NCBI RefSeq assembly: GCF_965223525.1
Contig: NZ_OZ245005.1
Location: forward strand, 1,922,001 to 1,986,000
DNA length: 64,000 bases
Origin: Leptofilum sp965223525
Lineage (GTDB): Bacteria; Chloroflexota; Anaerolineae; Promineifilales; Promineifilaceae
Direction of reading: 5' to 3'
Positions 41,927 through 50,993 of this stretch are shown in pieces. Positions within the stretch are counted from its first letter, which is position 1, and the number at the start of each line of letters is the position of its first letter. The notes under the pieces were generated by a model, which was not told the DNA's origin, did no database searches, and saw only the letters and a list, made by a program, of their open reading frames with translations. The position numbers were made by a program, and so were the translations under genes.

Positions 41927-43843
41927 TTATCCGCCTGGAGGAGGCGGGGGCGGGGTGAATGTTGGTGGAACCGATGTTGGTTGTGGATTACCACCGCCGG
42001 GGATGGGTGTAGGCGTGTTTGTAGGCGTAGGTGTATTCGTTGGTGTCGGTGTTGGTGTTTTTGTAGGTGGTGGCGGAATTGTAGCAGCTATAGGAATGTT
42101 GTTGCTCAAAGATTCATCCACAAACTGAGTGCCATCGTCAGATAGCCAACCTTTGCTGCCATCATCTAGAACTACATTGTACCACTCTCCGTCAGGAGTG
42201 TACTGGCCAATGACCCCCACGATTTCCCCTTCATATAAAAACCGCAGAATTGGGTAAATGGTGCCTGGCCCTTGCCTGAGGCTGACGGAACTCACAAAAA
42301 CGACTACTTGGGGGATGGGTGTTGGAGATGGTGTGAAGGTTGCTGTGGCAGTTTCAGTTGGGGTTGGCGTAAATGTTGCTGTGGTAGGGGCTGGTTTGAT
42401 TGAAATGAGCCGGTTGCTGCTTGCGGCAATTTCTCGATTGGTTGCCAAATCTTCTAAAACAATGTGCCATTCCGACATCGCGTTGCTGCCATTGTTTGGC
42501 AGCAATGTTTGTAGACTATAATTGCCATCTTCGGTGGGGGTGCTGACGCTGCCTAGCAGGGAACGGCCGTTTTCTGTGATTAAATAGACGGCAAATCGCT
42601 GGTTCTCTGCTAATGTGTCTGGCCAGCTCCATTGGAAATTGGCTGTGTCCCCGGCCAGGAACTCGGTTGCTTCTGCTGGCGACACGAGATTGATAATACC
42701 AACTGTTTCTATACGACTGGTTGGGGTAATGTCGGCGGCCGTATTCTCTGAACCGATTGGCGTTGTGGACGTTGCGGTTGGTGTGGCGGTGGCATCGTCA
42801 ACGATGGCAACTGGTTGCGCCGTGGGCGTGACTGCCACTTGCCCACGCGACGTTGCCAAGATGGCGACAATCCCCAAAATGACCAAAATACCGACCAAGG
42901 GCAACAAGAGTACTGTGCGTGAGCGGCGCGGTGGCGACGGTGCCAAGATTTCAGTGCCCCCACGCATTTGCACCAACATGCGTTCGTTTTGCAGCGCGTC
43001 ATCAATCGCTTCCAAAAACTCTTTAATGGTAGCGTAACGTCCCCATGGTTGTTTGCGTATGCTTCTTTCCAGGAGCTCATATGTTTGCTTAGCTAAATCT
43101 GGCCGTTTTTCTTCTAGAACCGTATTTTGCGGCCGTATTGCTTGTGAAAAAGATTGCCAGACAGAAGGAGGTTCCTGCGGTAGCTCGCCAACTAAAATTT
43201 CGTACAACATGACGCCCAGCGCATAAATCTGGCTGCGGCTGTCTAGGGGTTTTCCTTGCAGGCGTTCTGGGGCTGTGTATGGCGTGTGGGCATCGCTTTT
43301 TGTGTTAACGGCCGTACCATTCTCTATCGCTGGAATCCCTAAATCTACCAGCACAACGGTACCATCTTTCTTTAATTGGATGTTATCTGGAGAGAGATGG
43401 TAATGAAACAGCTCCATTCTTTCTGCCAATTCCAGCGCTTCTGCCAATTGGCGAACAATCTGGAGGGCGTAAATGCTGTTGGCGGGTGAGGGCTGTTCTG
43501 CTAGCTGGTTTAATCGGTTGCGGAGCGAGAAACCTTCGACCAAGTCGCGGGAAACATAAGGCCGATTATTGGGCGTTATGCCAATTTGGTAGACTTCGGC
43601 AATGTTGGGGTGTTTTAGCTGGGAGACCTTGTTCATTTTTTCGATGAACTGGTCTACATACTGTTTTTTGTTGTTATAAATTGGCAGGAGAATTTCTACC
43701 GCTACAGAGCAGTGTTCATCAACATCAAATGCCCGATAAAGATCGGTTACGGCCGTCTGCGCGATGTGGGCTTCTAACCTATATTGATCCAGTAGCTGGT
43801 CAAACAAGTTGGACGGCTTTGCCTGGCCTTTCTGGGTTTCCAT
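41927..43843 (-). CDS. Ser/Thr kinase-like protein with outer SH3b domain (probable pseudokinase)
   Basis: A 638-residue membrane-spanning protein. The kinase-like region (1-275) lacks key residues: VAVEILLP has Glu in place of the ATP Lys, and the catalytic loop reads FHYHLSPDN instead of HRDxKxxN. VDLGIP keeps a DFG-like Asp, and APERLQGKPLDSRSQIYALG is intact. One helix (about 310-330) precedes an Ig-like domain (375-470), a Thr-Pro linker, and an SH3b domain (VVVFVSSVSLRQGPGTIYPI ... WYNVVLDDGSKGWLS) and Pro-rich tail outside. It probably binds the cell wall and signals inwards without phosphotransfer. ATG 43843 has AGGA upstream. Confidence 0.85.
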   Translation of the reverse strand: METQKGQAKPSNLFDQLLDQYRLEAHIAQTAVTDLYRAFDVDEHCSVAVEILLPIYNNKKQYVDQFIEKMNKVSQLKHPNIAEVYQIGITPNNRPYVSRDLVEGFSLRNRLNQLAEQPSPANSIYALQIVRQLAEALELAERMELFHYHLSPDNIQLKKDGTVVLVDLGIPAIENGTAVNTKSDAHTPYTAPERLQGKPLDSRSQIYALGVMLYEILVGELPQEPPSVWQSFSQAIRPQNTVLEEKRPDLAKQTYELLERSIRKQPWGRYATIKEFLEAIDDALQNERMLVQMRGGTEILAPSPPRRSRTVLLLPLVGILVILGIVAILATSRGQVAVTPTAQPVAIVDDATATPTATSTTPIGSENTAADITPTSRIETVGIINLVSPAEATEFLAGDTANFQWSWPDTLAENQRFAVYLITENGRSLLGSVSTPTEDGNYSLQTLLPNNGSNAMSEWHIVLEDLATNREIAASSNRLISIKPAPTTATFTPTPTETATATFTPSPTPIPQVVVFVSSVSLRQGPGTIYPILRFLYEGEIVGVIGQYTPDGEWYNVVLDDGSKGWLSDDGTQFVDESLSNNIPIAATIPPPPTKTPTPTPTNTPTPTNTPTPIPGGGNPQPTSVPPTFTPPPPPPGG

Positions 43844-43860
43844 CCGTTCCTAATAATCAA

Positions 43861-43879
43861 TTTGCAAACGTTATGCAAA
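43861..43879. promoter_or_regulatory. Operator-like inverted repeat
   Basis: TTTGCA (43861-43866) and TGCAAA (43874-43879) around AACGTTA. It lies between the promoter and the start codon of the SH3b pseudokinase gene, a fitting place for a repressor. Confidence 0.35.
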
Positions 43880-43891
43880 CAAGGCCTCGCC

Positions 43892-43920
43892 ATTATACCC
43901 AAGAAAAAACAAGCTGAAAC
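43892..43920 (-). promoter_or_regulatory. Possible promoter of the SH3b pseudokinase gene
   Basis: On the minus strand TATAAT (43892-43897) preceded by a 17-base spacer and GTTTCA (43915-43920). Consensus -10 but weak -35. Confidence 0.4.
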
Positions 43921-44234
43921 AGTTAGGTACATCAAGCATACCAAACGAGATAGATGAAGTTGCGTAGTTGCTCGTTGGCGTTTGGCAAGGCCAATAAATT
44001 TGGTCGTGGGTCACACTCTTCCTAGAAATGCTGCCTCTTTTCAAGACATGCTGCTCCCACATTAAACATAAGTACACTTATTGGCCTCATCATAACGATG
44101 GAAAGTTGCGATCTTCCTTACGAAATGCCTTCATTTATCGTATCAATGTATCTATTCAGGTTCTCTATGAGATATGCGATTGTTTGCCTTTGCTCAGTCT
44201 GTTTACTCGACTACAAGGAATCGCATTCTATTTT

Positions 44235-45830
44235 TTAAGGCGTTGTGATATCTAAGGTGTATTCATCGTTGAAGTTTGCTCCGCCATCATTGATGAGCCA
44301 CACATAATATGTGCCTACCGGCTGGTTGGTGAGAGATACTGTTTTTGTTGTGGAGAAATTTCCGTTTTGGCCGAGGAGTGTTAGAGTGTCGCAGCTACCT
44401 CGCCAGATAATGATTTGGCCAGCAACTGGAGCAAAGTTAGTTAACTTTACTGTAACATCAGTAGGCGAGGTCAGTGAAAACTGATACCAGTCGTGGGTGT
44501 TTTCCGCTAAAAATTGATAGGGTTGGTTAGTTTCAAGGGGGTATGCTTGGCTACAGGCGTCATTTGGTTCGCCCAGAGCGTTTTGACTTAGATAATTATT
44601 GAGCGCAACGGGCAGGTACACGGTGCGGCCGAGGGTGGTTGGTGGGTCTGTGGGCAATACTTCGATGGAAATGGCCGTTACCGTTGCCACCTCTGCTTTG
44701 GTGGTGGTTTCTGTGCCGGTTGCCGTAAACAGAATTGTGCCACTTTCAGTAGGCGTATAGGTGCAGTTGAAAACGGCCGTTTGCCCTACTGCAAGCACAT
44801 CCAAAAACAGATCACAACCACTGTCTGGCTCTGAAAGAATAGTCACTTCTTCCAGGCCAGCAGTGCCACTATTGGTAAGGGTGATGTGAAAAAGCAGGTG
44901 CTCTCCCTCTGTAACAGTGGCTGCCTCTGGCGAAACAGACAGAGCGAGCAAGGGATTTACTACTGTAACCTCTACGGTTTGGCTGGCTTCTACTGGGTAT
45001 TCAATGGCGGTTGTAGTGGCCTGTGCCGTTGCGGTATTAACCAGTCCGGCCTCTGCATTGGCAATTTCGCAACTGTAACTGACGGTTTCGCTAGGCTGTA
45101 GCATGGGCAAGTGGCCAGCAGCTTGGTCACAATTGCCAAAACTGCTGTTGCTGACTGCCACATTTTCCAGCACGGTGTCCCCACTATTTTCAATGGTTAT
45201 TTCAACCGTGAACGGGTCGCCCTCGAAAACGGCCGTTGGCGAGACGGTTTGGCTAATTGTTATTTGCGGGTGAAAAACTTCGATGGCGTCAAAAAAGACG
45301 TTGGCAATGCTCCCATCTATATTTTGTTGCATTGCCAGAGTGAGTGTAACTGTTTGGTCTGCAAATTCACTAATATCAATAATTGCGTTGTTCCAACCTG
45401 TTGGATTGCCAATACCGTCAACGACCAACGACCAAATTTCTTCATCATCAATCGTAACAACTGCACGATCTATGTTTGCTGGACCGGGATTAGGTTTAAA
45501 GGGGTTGAACCAAAAGGAGAGCAAGGCTGCATTTTCCGCCAACGGAATTGATTGTTGGGCTCCGTTGTTACGAATAATAATTGGACTTGGGCCACATGCG
45601 CCACCCACCCATAATGTTTGTTGCCCGTCAATATTTGGGACAATGCTCGACCAATCTCCGATACCGCTGATAGGACATGGGGTGTTAAAAAATTCATCCC
45701 AATCTGAAGGTACGTTTTCAAAGCTGCCGTCGTTAATTGGCTCGGCAAAAATGATGGGTGTCATGGTAATAAATAAGGTGAGTACGAGTGTGAGGATGCC
45801 CCACGAGGGTTTGTTGTTTCTCCACTTCAT
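44235..45830 (-). CDS. Secreted repeat protein with PPC domain
   Basis: About 530 residues. A signal peptide (LTLVLTLFITMTPIIFA) is followed by a carbohydrate-binding-like beta domain (NDGSFENVPSDWDEFF ... IDRAVVTIDDEEIWSLVVDG). Two DUF11-like repeats follow, about 200-390 (VSPTAVFEGDPFTVEITIEN, NTGTAGLEEVTI-like). The C-terminal PPC domain (HDWYQFSLTSPTDVTVKLTN) resembles that of the cadherin protein. A TTG at 45881 with AAGGAGGT upstream gives a 17-residue longer N-terminus; ATG 45830 has AGGAGA and gives a normal signal peptide, so it is preferred. Confidence 0.8.
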   Translation of the reverse strand: MKWRNNKPSWGILTLVLTLFITMTPIIFAEPINDGSFENVPSDWDEFFNTPCPISGIGDWSSIVPNIDGQQTLWVGGACGPSPIIIRNNGAQQSIPLAENAALLSFWFNPFKPNPGPANIDRAVVTIDDEEIWSLVVDGIGNPTGWNNAIIDISEFADQTVTLTLAMQQNIDGSIANVFFDAIEVFHPQITISQTVSPTAVFEGDPFTVEITIENSGDTVLENVAVSNSSFGNCDQAAGHLPMLQPSETVSYSCEIANAEAGLVNTATAQATTTAIEYPVEASQTVEVTVVNPLLALSVSPEAATVTEGEHLLFHITLTNSGTAGLEEVTILSEPDSGCDLFLDVLAVGQTAVFNCTYTPTESGTILFTATGTETTTKAEVATVTAISIEVLPTDPPTTLGRTVYLPVALNNYLSQNALGEPNDACSQAYPLETNQPYQFLAENTHDWYQFSLTSPTDVTVKLTNFAPVAGQIIIWRGSCDTLTLLGQNGNFSTTKTVSLTNQPVGTYYVWLINDGGANFNDEYTLDITTP

Positions 45831-45927
45831 TATTTTTCTCCTGAAACTACGGCTACCGCCAGCAAGAAGTCCCGGGTACAAGCAAGGACACCTCCTTCAT
45901 TTTGGAAGGGGCAGGTTGCATTGTGGC

Positions 45928-47583
45928 TTACGACAGCGCGAAGAAATTATGGCGTGGGGGCTGGTGGAACGGTGGGCGTTGACGGCCCTGAAGTTGGTGG
46001 TGGCGGTTGTGGCGTATTGCCGGGGGAACGGCCGTTGCTGCCGGGTCGGTTGGCTCAGGCGCAGCGGGGGTGTCTGTGGGGTTTGGTGAAGCAGGTAGCC
46101 AGATTTGCTGCCCCACATTTAGTAGATTTGTCTCCAGGCAGTTAACTTCTTGCAGACGAGCCACGGTGGTGCCAGTGGCCTGACTCAACGAAGAGAGGGA
46201 GTCGTTGGCCTGGATTGTGTAGCGTACCCAGCCAAATGGGGGGGAGGGAACACAACTTGTTTCTGTTGGTTCCAAAGTGGGCGTTTCTGTTGGTGTGCTT
46301 GTGGTAGTAGCTGTAGCGGTTGGGGCAAGTTCTGTGGGTGTCGGTGCGGCCTGTACGGCCGTTGGTGAAGGTTCGTTGGTGGGCGTTTCCACTTCCTCAG
46401 TGGGGGGAAGCACCTCATCTTCGCTGGTGGCAGCTGTATCGCCTGGTTCTTGCATGGCAGGGGCTGTGTTGGTGGGGCTATTGGTGAGCGCTTCGTCGGT
46501 TTGTGGAACGGCCGTTGTGGCAACGACCGCAGGCAAAATGACTGCCTCAGGGGACGGCGTGACGTTTTGTTGGCGATTACCCCGCCCCCGCATGAGCATG
46601 ACCACCAGCAGCAGCAAGAAAAGTAAAACGATGGCAGGGATGATGAATTTTCTTAGGCGCGTTTGTCGGAGGCGATTAAACAGGCGCAGCCAAATTGGTG
46701 GCGGTGGTGGCGGCGGCGCAGATTCAGCGGCGATGGCTTCATCAAACGCTTCAAGTTGTGCGTTAACCGTTTCGTACCGACTCCACTCTCGTTGCCAGAT
46801 GCTATTTTGCACCAGCACATAAGTTGCTGTGGCTAAATCCGTACGCACCTGATTGAGTGGAACCTCTCTTGGGGTGCCTTTTTGCTCAAAGATGTCCCAT
46901 TCGGATAACGGCAAGGCGGGTTGGTGGCCTGCCAGCAGCCGATAAACCAATATGCCCAGCGAAAAAACGTTGCTTCGCCCTGAAAGTGCCTTACCTGCTT
47001 TTTGCTCAGGAGATTGATAATCTAGCTCGGTTGGCTGCGCTTCATCTAACTGTGAGACGATGGGTGGCACAGGTGGCACGGCCAAATCCAGCAAGTATGG
47101 ATTGCCACTGTCATCCAGGTAGATGTTTTCTGGGCGCAAATCGTGGTGGATTAGGCCAGTTGGGTGTGCGATGCTGAGGCCGGTCGCCACTTTTTTTACC
47201 AATTCCAGCGCGGCAATGATTTCTGTTTTGTCCGGGCTCTCCTGAGGTAGGGGTGGGGTGTTTTCTAGCTTTTCAGATAAAAATTGGCCTGAGCGGTAAG
47301 GCATAGCAGCGTACGGCCGTTTCCCATCTACCCCAAAATCCTGCAAGGGCAGCAGCGTGGCATCTTCTAGCTGTGAAAGCGTTTCGGCACGACGCTGGAA
47401 CCGTTCGCTCAAGTCGGTTGATTTGGCAGCTTCTGGCTGTAGGGTCACCAAAAATACCGATTCGTCCGTTTTGGTATCTTTTGCCATATAGATGGCACTG
47501 GCCGCTTGCTCCACGAGTAGCTCGTCCAGCACGTAATGGTTTATTTGGTTGTCATTTGCTTTTTTATTACGTGTAGATGCCAT
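45928..47583 (-). CDS. Ser/Thr kinase-like protein with outer LysM domain (degenerate kinase)
   Basis: A 551-residue membrane-spanning protein. Kinase-like region 1-290: the ATP-Lys position reads SVFLVTLQPE with no Lys. The catalytic loop LIHHDLRPENIYL keeps Asp and Asn but has Arg for the usual Lys. The DFG position is LDLAVP. A helix (FIIPAIVLLFLLLLVVMLM) at about 320 precedes a Thr-Pro linker and a LysM peptidoglycan-binding domain (YTIQANDSLSSLSQATGTTV). It is the likely partner or paralogue of the SH3b protein, two genes away. A Pro/His-rich tail ends it. Confidence 0.83.
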   Translation of the reverse strand: MASTRNKKANDNQINHYVLDELLVEQAASAIYMAKDTKTDESVFLVTLQPEAAKSTDLSERFQRRAETLSQLEDATLLPLQDFGVDGKRPYAAMPYRSGQFLSEKLENTPPLPQESPDKTEIIAALELVKKVATGLSIAHPTGLIHHDLRPENIYLDDSGNPYLLDLAVPPVPPIVSQLDEAQPTELDYQSPEQKAGKALSGRSNVFSLGILVYRLLAGHQPALPLSEWDIFEQKGTPREVPLNQVRTDLATATYVLVQNSIWQREWSRYETVNAQLEAFDEAIAAESAPPPPPPPIWLRLFNRLRQTRLRKFIIPAIVLLFLLLLVVMLMRGRGNRQQNVTPSPEAVILPAVVATTAVPQTDEALTNSPTNTAPAMQEPGDTAATSEDEVLPPTEEVETPTNEPSPTAVQAAPTPTELAPTATATTTSTPTETPTLEPTETSCVPSPPFGWVRYTIQANDSLSSLSQATGTTVARLQEVNCLETNLLNVGQQIWLPASPNPTDTPAAPEPTDPAATAVPPAIRHNRHHQLQGRQRPPFHQPPRHNFFALS

Positions 47584-47702
47584 GAGTTAATATTGACCAA
47601 GCTCCCGTTCTGTTCCAGAAGCGCATAAAATCGCTGGGGTTGAAACGACACCCCTTCAATTATACACATTCTTAGTTCACATAAAAATAAAGAAGTGATT
47701 GT

Positions 47703-48284
47703 TTATTCAGAAAGAAGCAGCAAGCTGCGATTTTCGCTGGAGAGCAACGGAGTCTTTTCATCTTCCCATTGTAAATTTACCTGCCAAACGGCCGTTCCTA
47801 CCGCAGCAATATCCTCTAACTCCAATAAGATTTGGTAGCCCGTTCCAAAATTGGGCTGGTTAAGGCGGCTGGTGGCAATAACCGCATCATTTTGCCGCAG
47901 CGTAAACAGTAATTCTTGCCCCGGCAGCAGCGGTTCTGAATATTGCCAGAAAAAGGCGATACGGCCGTTCAGCGGCAGAGTGCTTTCGTTGGGTGGGCCA
48001 AAAAGGTGAATGGTGGCTTCTGGCGGCACCGTTGGGCGTGGCGTGATGGTGGGTGTGGGGCTGGGCAAAATGGTTGCCAAAAGAATGGGTGGGCGTGTGG
48101 ATGTGGCGATGGGAGTGGCGGGTTGGGTTGCGATAGATACGGCCGTTGCAGCCGGCGTCTGCGGCTCTGCAGTCGTTAATGGCAGCAAATTTACCCCGAT
48201 GAGCACCAGCAGCAAAGCCACCAGGGGCGCGAGTGAAAACAGGAGACGCTTTCGGTTGATTTTTCTGCTGCCATTGCTGCTCAT
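47703..48284 (-). CDS. Membrane-anchored Ig-like-domain protein
   Basis: A 193-residue protein with an N-terminal basic segment, one membrane helix (about 13-31), a Thr-Pro linker (45-90) and a C-terminal Ig-like domain (90-193: GPPNESTLPLNGRIAFFWQY ... VGTAVWQVNLQW). The domain resembles the FQWSWPDTL domain of the SH3b pseudokinase. It may share a ligand with it. Function unknown. Confidence 0.7.
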   Translation of the reverse strand: MSSNGSRKINRKRLLFSLAPLVALLLVLIGVNLLPLTTAEPQTPAATAVSIATQPATPIATSTRPPILLATILPSPTPTITPRPTVPPEATIHLFGPPNESTLPLNGRIAFFWQYSEPLLPGQELLFTLRQNDAVIATSRLNQPNFGTGYQILLELEDIAAVGTAVWQVNLQWEDEKTPLLSSENRSLLLLSE

Positions 48285-48344
48285 GCGATGCCTCTGCCTC
48301 TATAAATAGACAATTGATTGCTGGCGGAATTGTCGCTTAATGTA

Positions 48345-48422
48345 CAAACGGCGCAACTTTCGTCGCGCCGTTTGCCTCAGAAAAGAAAGAGGAGCCCCGT
48401 GTAACTTTGTGAATAAAGTTAC
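48345..48422. terminator. Two perfect hairpins downstream of the M23 peptidase gene
   Basis: CAAACGGCGC (48345-48354) pairs with GCGCCGTTTG (48365-48374). GTAACTTT (48401-48408) pairs with AAAGTTAC (48415-48422). Both lie between the minus-strand M23 peptidase (ends at 48520) and the next gene, so they can terminate its transcript. Confidence 0.55.
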
Positions 48423-48519
48423 AAACAGATTGTAACAGCATAGAAGGTAGGTTCTGCCTGATCTTTGTCACGATTGATTGGTGAGTTTCCTCATAGGCAA
48501 TGGGCCGCACTCGTGTGGA

Positions 48520-49311
48520 TCAGCTTGTGCAGACGGGGTTGGCGGTGCAGCCGCTAGCGGTGGGCGTGCATTGGTAGTTTAGCGCCATGCCAAAGTAAGG
48601 GGATGGGTCTAAGGTGTTTTCAAATTGTAGCTCGTTTAGGTAACGGCCGTTGCCGTCATCTTTCACAATCGAAAAATGCAGGTGAACCCAAATGTTCCGA
48701 GCTGCGTTGCCGTTGTAATCGCCCGTGTAGCCCAGTAGCGTCCCCTGCTCCACAAACAGCTCAGACGTACCTGGCGGGAAGGCGGGTTCAATAAAGCTAT
48801 TGCCATCTCGGTCTGCCATGTGGGTATAGTACAGCCAAATTTGCTCACCTGAACGCAGCGGATCATCTGGTACGCGCACGATGATTGCGCTCCGCCAGGT
48901 GGCGTCGCGGGTTACATAGCCATCGTAGGCAGCGTAAACGGCCGTTGTGCCAGACTTCCCTTCACTAAAGATATCAATGCCCTGGTGTGGGTTGCTATTG
49001 GAGTACGGGCCGCGTGGGTCTTCGTAAAGCAGGCCAATAAAGCCATCGGTGGGCAAAATGAAGGGAGCGCCGGGGCAGATATCTTGCTGGGTGGTGATCA
49101 AGGCGTTACGTGCTTCTGCATCGCCTTGCGCCCACTGCAAAAAAGATTGATTTCGGGGATCGGTCAATAATCGTAAGTAGCCAACGCCGCGATTGAGCAA
49201 ATATGCCCCCGCAACGAGCACCAACAGAGCAAGCCCTATCTTGAGGCCGCGCTGCCCTGGCGTAAAGAACCACCTGATGACCTGTTGCAATCTAGCAAAA
49301 AGTGATTTCAT
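48520..49311 (-). CDS. M23-family metallopeptidase-like envelope protein
   Basis: A 263-residue protein with an N-terminal membrane helix (about 23-43) and an extracytoplasmic LytM-like domain. Metal motif HQGIDIF (HxxxD) is near residue 105, and HLHFS near 220 supplies the second His pair (HxH). It should cut peptidoglycan cross-links or be an inactive regulator; the motifs look intact. A promoter with TATAAT ends about 9 bases before the ATG, so the mRNA would be leaderless and has no ribosome-binding site. Confidence 0.85.
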   Translation of the reverse strand: MKSLFARLQQVIRWFFTPGQRGLKIGLALLVLVAGAYLLNRGVGYLRLLTDPRNQSFLQWAQGDAEARNALITTQQDICPGAPFILPTDGFIGLLYEDPRGPYSNSNPHQGIDIFSEGKSGTTAVYAAYDGYVTRDATWRSAIIVRVPDDPLRSGEQIWLYYTHMADRDGNSFIEPAFPPGTSELFVEQGTLLGYTGDYNGNAARNIWVHLHFSIVKDDGNGRYLNELQFENTLDPSPYFGMALNYQCTPTASGCTANPVCTS

Positions 49312-49319
49312 GCAGGCTG

Positions 49320-49349
49320 ATTATACTGTTGAGTTGAATATTTTGTCAG
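49320..49349 (-). promoter_or_regulatory. Promoter of the M23 peptidase gene
   Basis: On the minus strand CTGACA (49344-49349), an 18-base spacer, then TATAAT (49320-49325). Transcription should start about 49313, two bases before the ATG, so the mRNA is predicted leaderless. Confidence 0.6.
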
Positions 49350-49407
49350 GAGAGCAACCCTTCTGGGCCGAGGTGTGGCCTGAGCCACTACATAACTTCT
49401 AAAGTAA

Positions 49408-49911
49408 TTAGGTTTGCTGAAGTTTGGCAGCCCATTGCTGAAAGTGCGCCTGGTCGCGTTTGCTAAGAAATGGATTTTGCACAGCTAGGTTGCAAATACG
49501 CAACGCATCCTCAAATTTACCTTCTCGGCGGTAAATAACGCGCAAATGTTCATACGGGAAGCGTGTAGAAACCTGGTCATGCACTGCCTGTTCGTAATGT
49601 TGACACGCTTCTTCAATGCGCCCTGCCATTTCTAGCGCCTTGCCAGCGGATAAATTCTCCAAAACGCGAGGGCGCAGTTCGCTGTAAAGTAAATCATAGG
49701 CGCGTAGCTTGCCTTTAACGGCGACGGTTTGCGCTTCTTTTTCCAATGCTTGCGATTGATTTTCAATGAAATAGAGGATGGCTTGAGCTGAAACGCCATC
49801 GGCTTGTTGCTGTTTAATTTGTGTTCGCAAGGCAGCCTCGGCCTGGGCAAAGGCATCAGTTTCTAAGGTTGTGCTCTCTTCTTTTTTCTGAAATGGCCAC
49901 CATTTGGGCAT
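49408..49911 (-). CDS. Helical TPR-like protein
   Basis: A 167-residue protein, no signal or membrane segment. It is almost all helix. The C-terminal part (about 95-160) looks like two TPR units (ALEMAGRIEEACQHYEQAV, HLRVIYRREGKFEDALRICN). The N-terminus MPKWWPFQKKEES is a short basic-aromatic stretch that may touch a membrane. It is not recognised as a named family. Confidence 0.7.
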   Translation of the reverse strand: MPKWWPFQKKEESTTLETDAFAQAEAALRTQIKQQQADGVSAQAILYFIENQSQALEKEAQTVAVKGKLRAYDLLYSELRPRVLENLSAGKALEMAGRIEEACQHYEQAVHDQVSTRFPYEHLRVIYRREGKFEDALRICNLAVQNPFLSKRDQAHFQQWAAKLQQT

Positions 49912-50023
49912 GAATCCAACCCCTGTGGAAATTATGAATTATGAATGTTTTTTTGCAAGCACAAGCATAGGTTGCCTTTCTAAATTCTTGTCTTGCGGCT
50001 GAATTCTGGTGGGAATTGGGAGC

Positions 50024-50986
50024 TTAATCTTCGAACAGGGGGGCAATTTGAGCTACGTCTACATTGCCGCCACTTAAAATGATGCCAATACGCTGGCCTG
50101 GGGGATCAATTTTGCCCATGAAGGCGGGGACTAAGGCAACGGCCGCACTGGGTTCCACCACCAGCTTTAGGCGCGTCCATAAAAAGCGCAGTGTGGCTGC
50201 AATTTCTTCTTCGGTGACCGTTAGGATGTTGCTAACGTATTGGCGCAAAATGGGCAGGTTGTGTTCTCCTACGAAGCAAGTGCGTAGGCCGTCGGCGATG
50301 GTGTTGGAGACGGCCGTTAGCCGCACAATTTCGCCACGTTGCCACGATTGCTGGGCGTCGTTGGCTATGGCAGGCTCCACGCCAATGACACGGCAGTGGG
50401 GCTGGATAGCTGCTGCCGCCAGCGCCGTGCCGCTGAGTAAACCTGCGCCGCCCACGGGCGTAAACAGGAGGTCGAGCGGCCCAACTTCTTGCAGCAGTTC
50501 TAGAGCGGCCGTTCCCGCCCCGGCGATAATATTGGGGTTGTCGTAGGGGTGGATGAGCGTGTAGCCATGTTCCCTCACTTGCTGAGCACAGATGGCTTCT
50601 CGCTCAGCAGCCGGGCAGGAGATGATTGTGGCTCCGTAGCCCGCTGTGGCTGCTTTTTTGATGGCCGGGGCATCGTCTGGCATGACGATGGTAGCCTTTA
50701 CACCAAGCAATTTGGCGGCAAGTGCTAGCCCCTGGGCATGGTTGCCGCTGGAATGGGTCACAACGCCCGCTGCTTTTTGCGCCGCACTAAGCTGGCTCAC
50801 AGCATTGTATGCGCCGCGAAATTTGAACGCCCCAACTCGCTGGAAGTTTTCACATTTCAGAAAAATTTTGTGGCCTGTTTGCTGGTTAAGCGTGCGCGAT
50901 GTGTGGACGGGCGTATGGTTGGCTACTTCGGCAATGCGTTTGGCGGCTTCCAGGACGGCCGTTGGTTGTGGAATTTGCAGGCTCAT
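50024..50986 (-). CDS. Threonine/serine dehydratase-like PLP enzyme
   Basis: A 320-residue fold-type II PLP enzyme. FLKCENFQRVGAFKFRGAYN holds the PLP Lys, VVTHSSGNHAQGLALAAK is the substrate loop, and TPVGGAGLLSGTALAA binds the phosphate of PLP. It removes ammonia from threonine or serine, or racemises serine; the two activities cannot be separated by sequence here. It lacks the C-terminal ACT-like regulatory domain of biosynthetic IlvA, so it is the short, catabolic or racemase kind. The gene lies 8 bases after the GNAT stop. Confidence 0.9.
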   Translation of the reverse strand: MSLQIPQPTAVLEAAKRIAEVANHTPVHTSRTLNQQTGHKIFLKCENFQRVGAFKFRGAYNAVSQLSAAQKAAGVVTHSSGNHAQGLALAAKLLGVKATIVMPDDAPAIKKAATAGYGATIISCPAAEREAICAQQVREHGYTLIHPYDNPNIIAGAGTAALELLQEVGPLDLLFTPVGGAGLLSGTALAAAAIQPHCRVIGVEPAIANDAQQSWQRGEIVRLTAVSNTIADGLRTCFVGEHNLPILRQYVSNILTVTEEEIAATLRFLWTRLKLVVEPSAAVALVPAFMGKIDPPGQRIGIILSGGNVDVAQIAPLFED

Positions 50987-50993
50987 GCGGGAA

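Larger units (their letters stand above)
43844..44234. other. Intergenic region upstream of the SH3b pseudokinase
   Basis: 391 bases without a gene. It holds TTTGCA-AACGTTA-TGCAAA (43861-43879), an inverted repeat just upstream of the start, and a probable promoter (43892-43920). The rest shows no clear ORF, RNA or repeat. Confidence 0.55.

Noticed and set aside
45843..45900. Tiny 15-residue minus-strand ORF or TTG start with AAGGAGGT before the PPC protein
   Set aside because: The Shine-Dalgarno is good, but ATG 45830 with its own AGGAGA gives a normal signal peptide; evidence does not favour a separate peptide.
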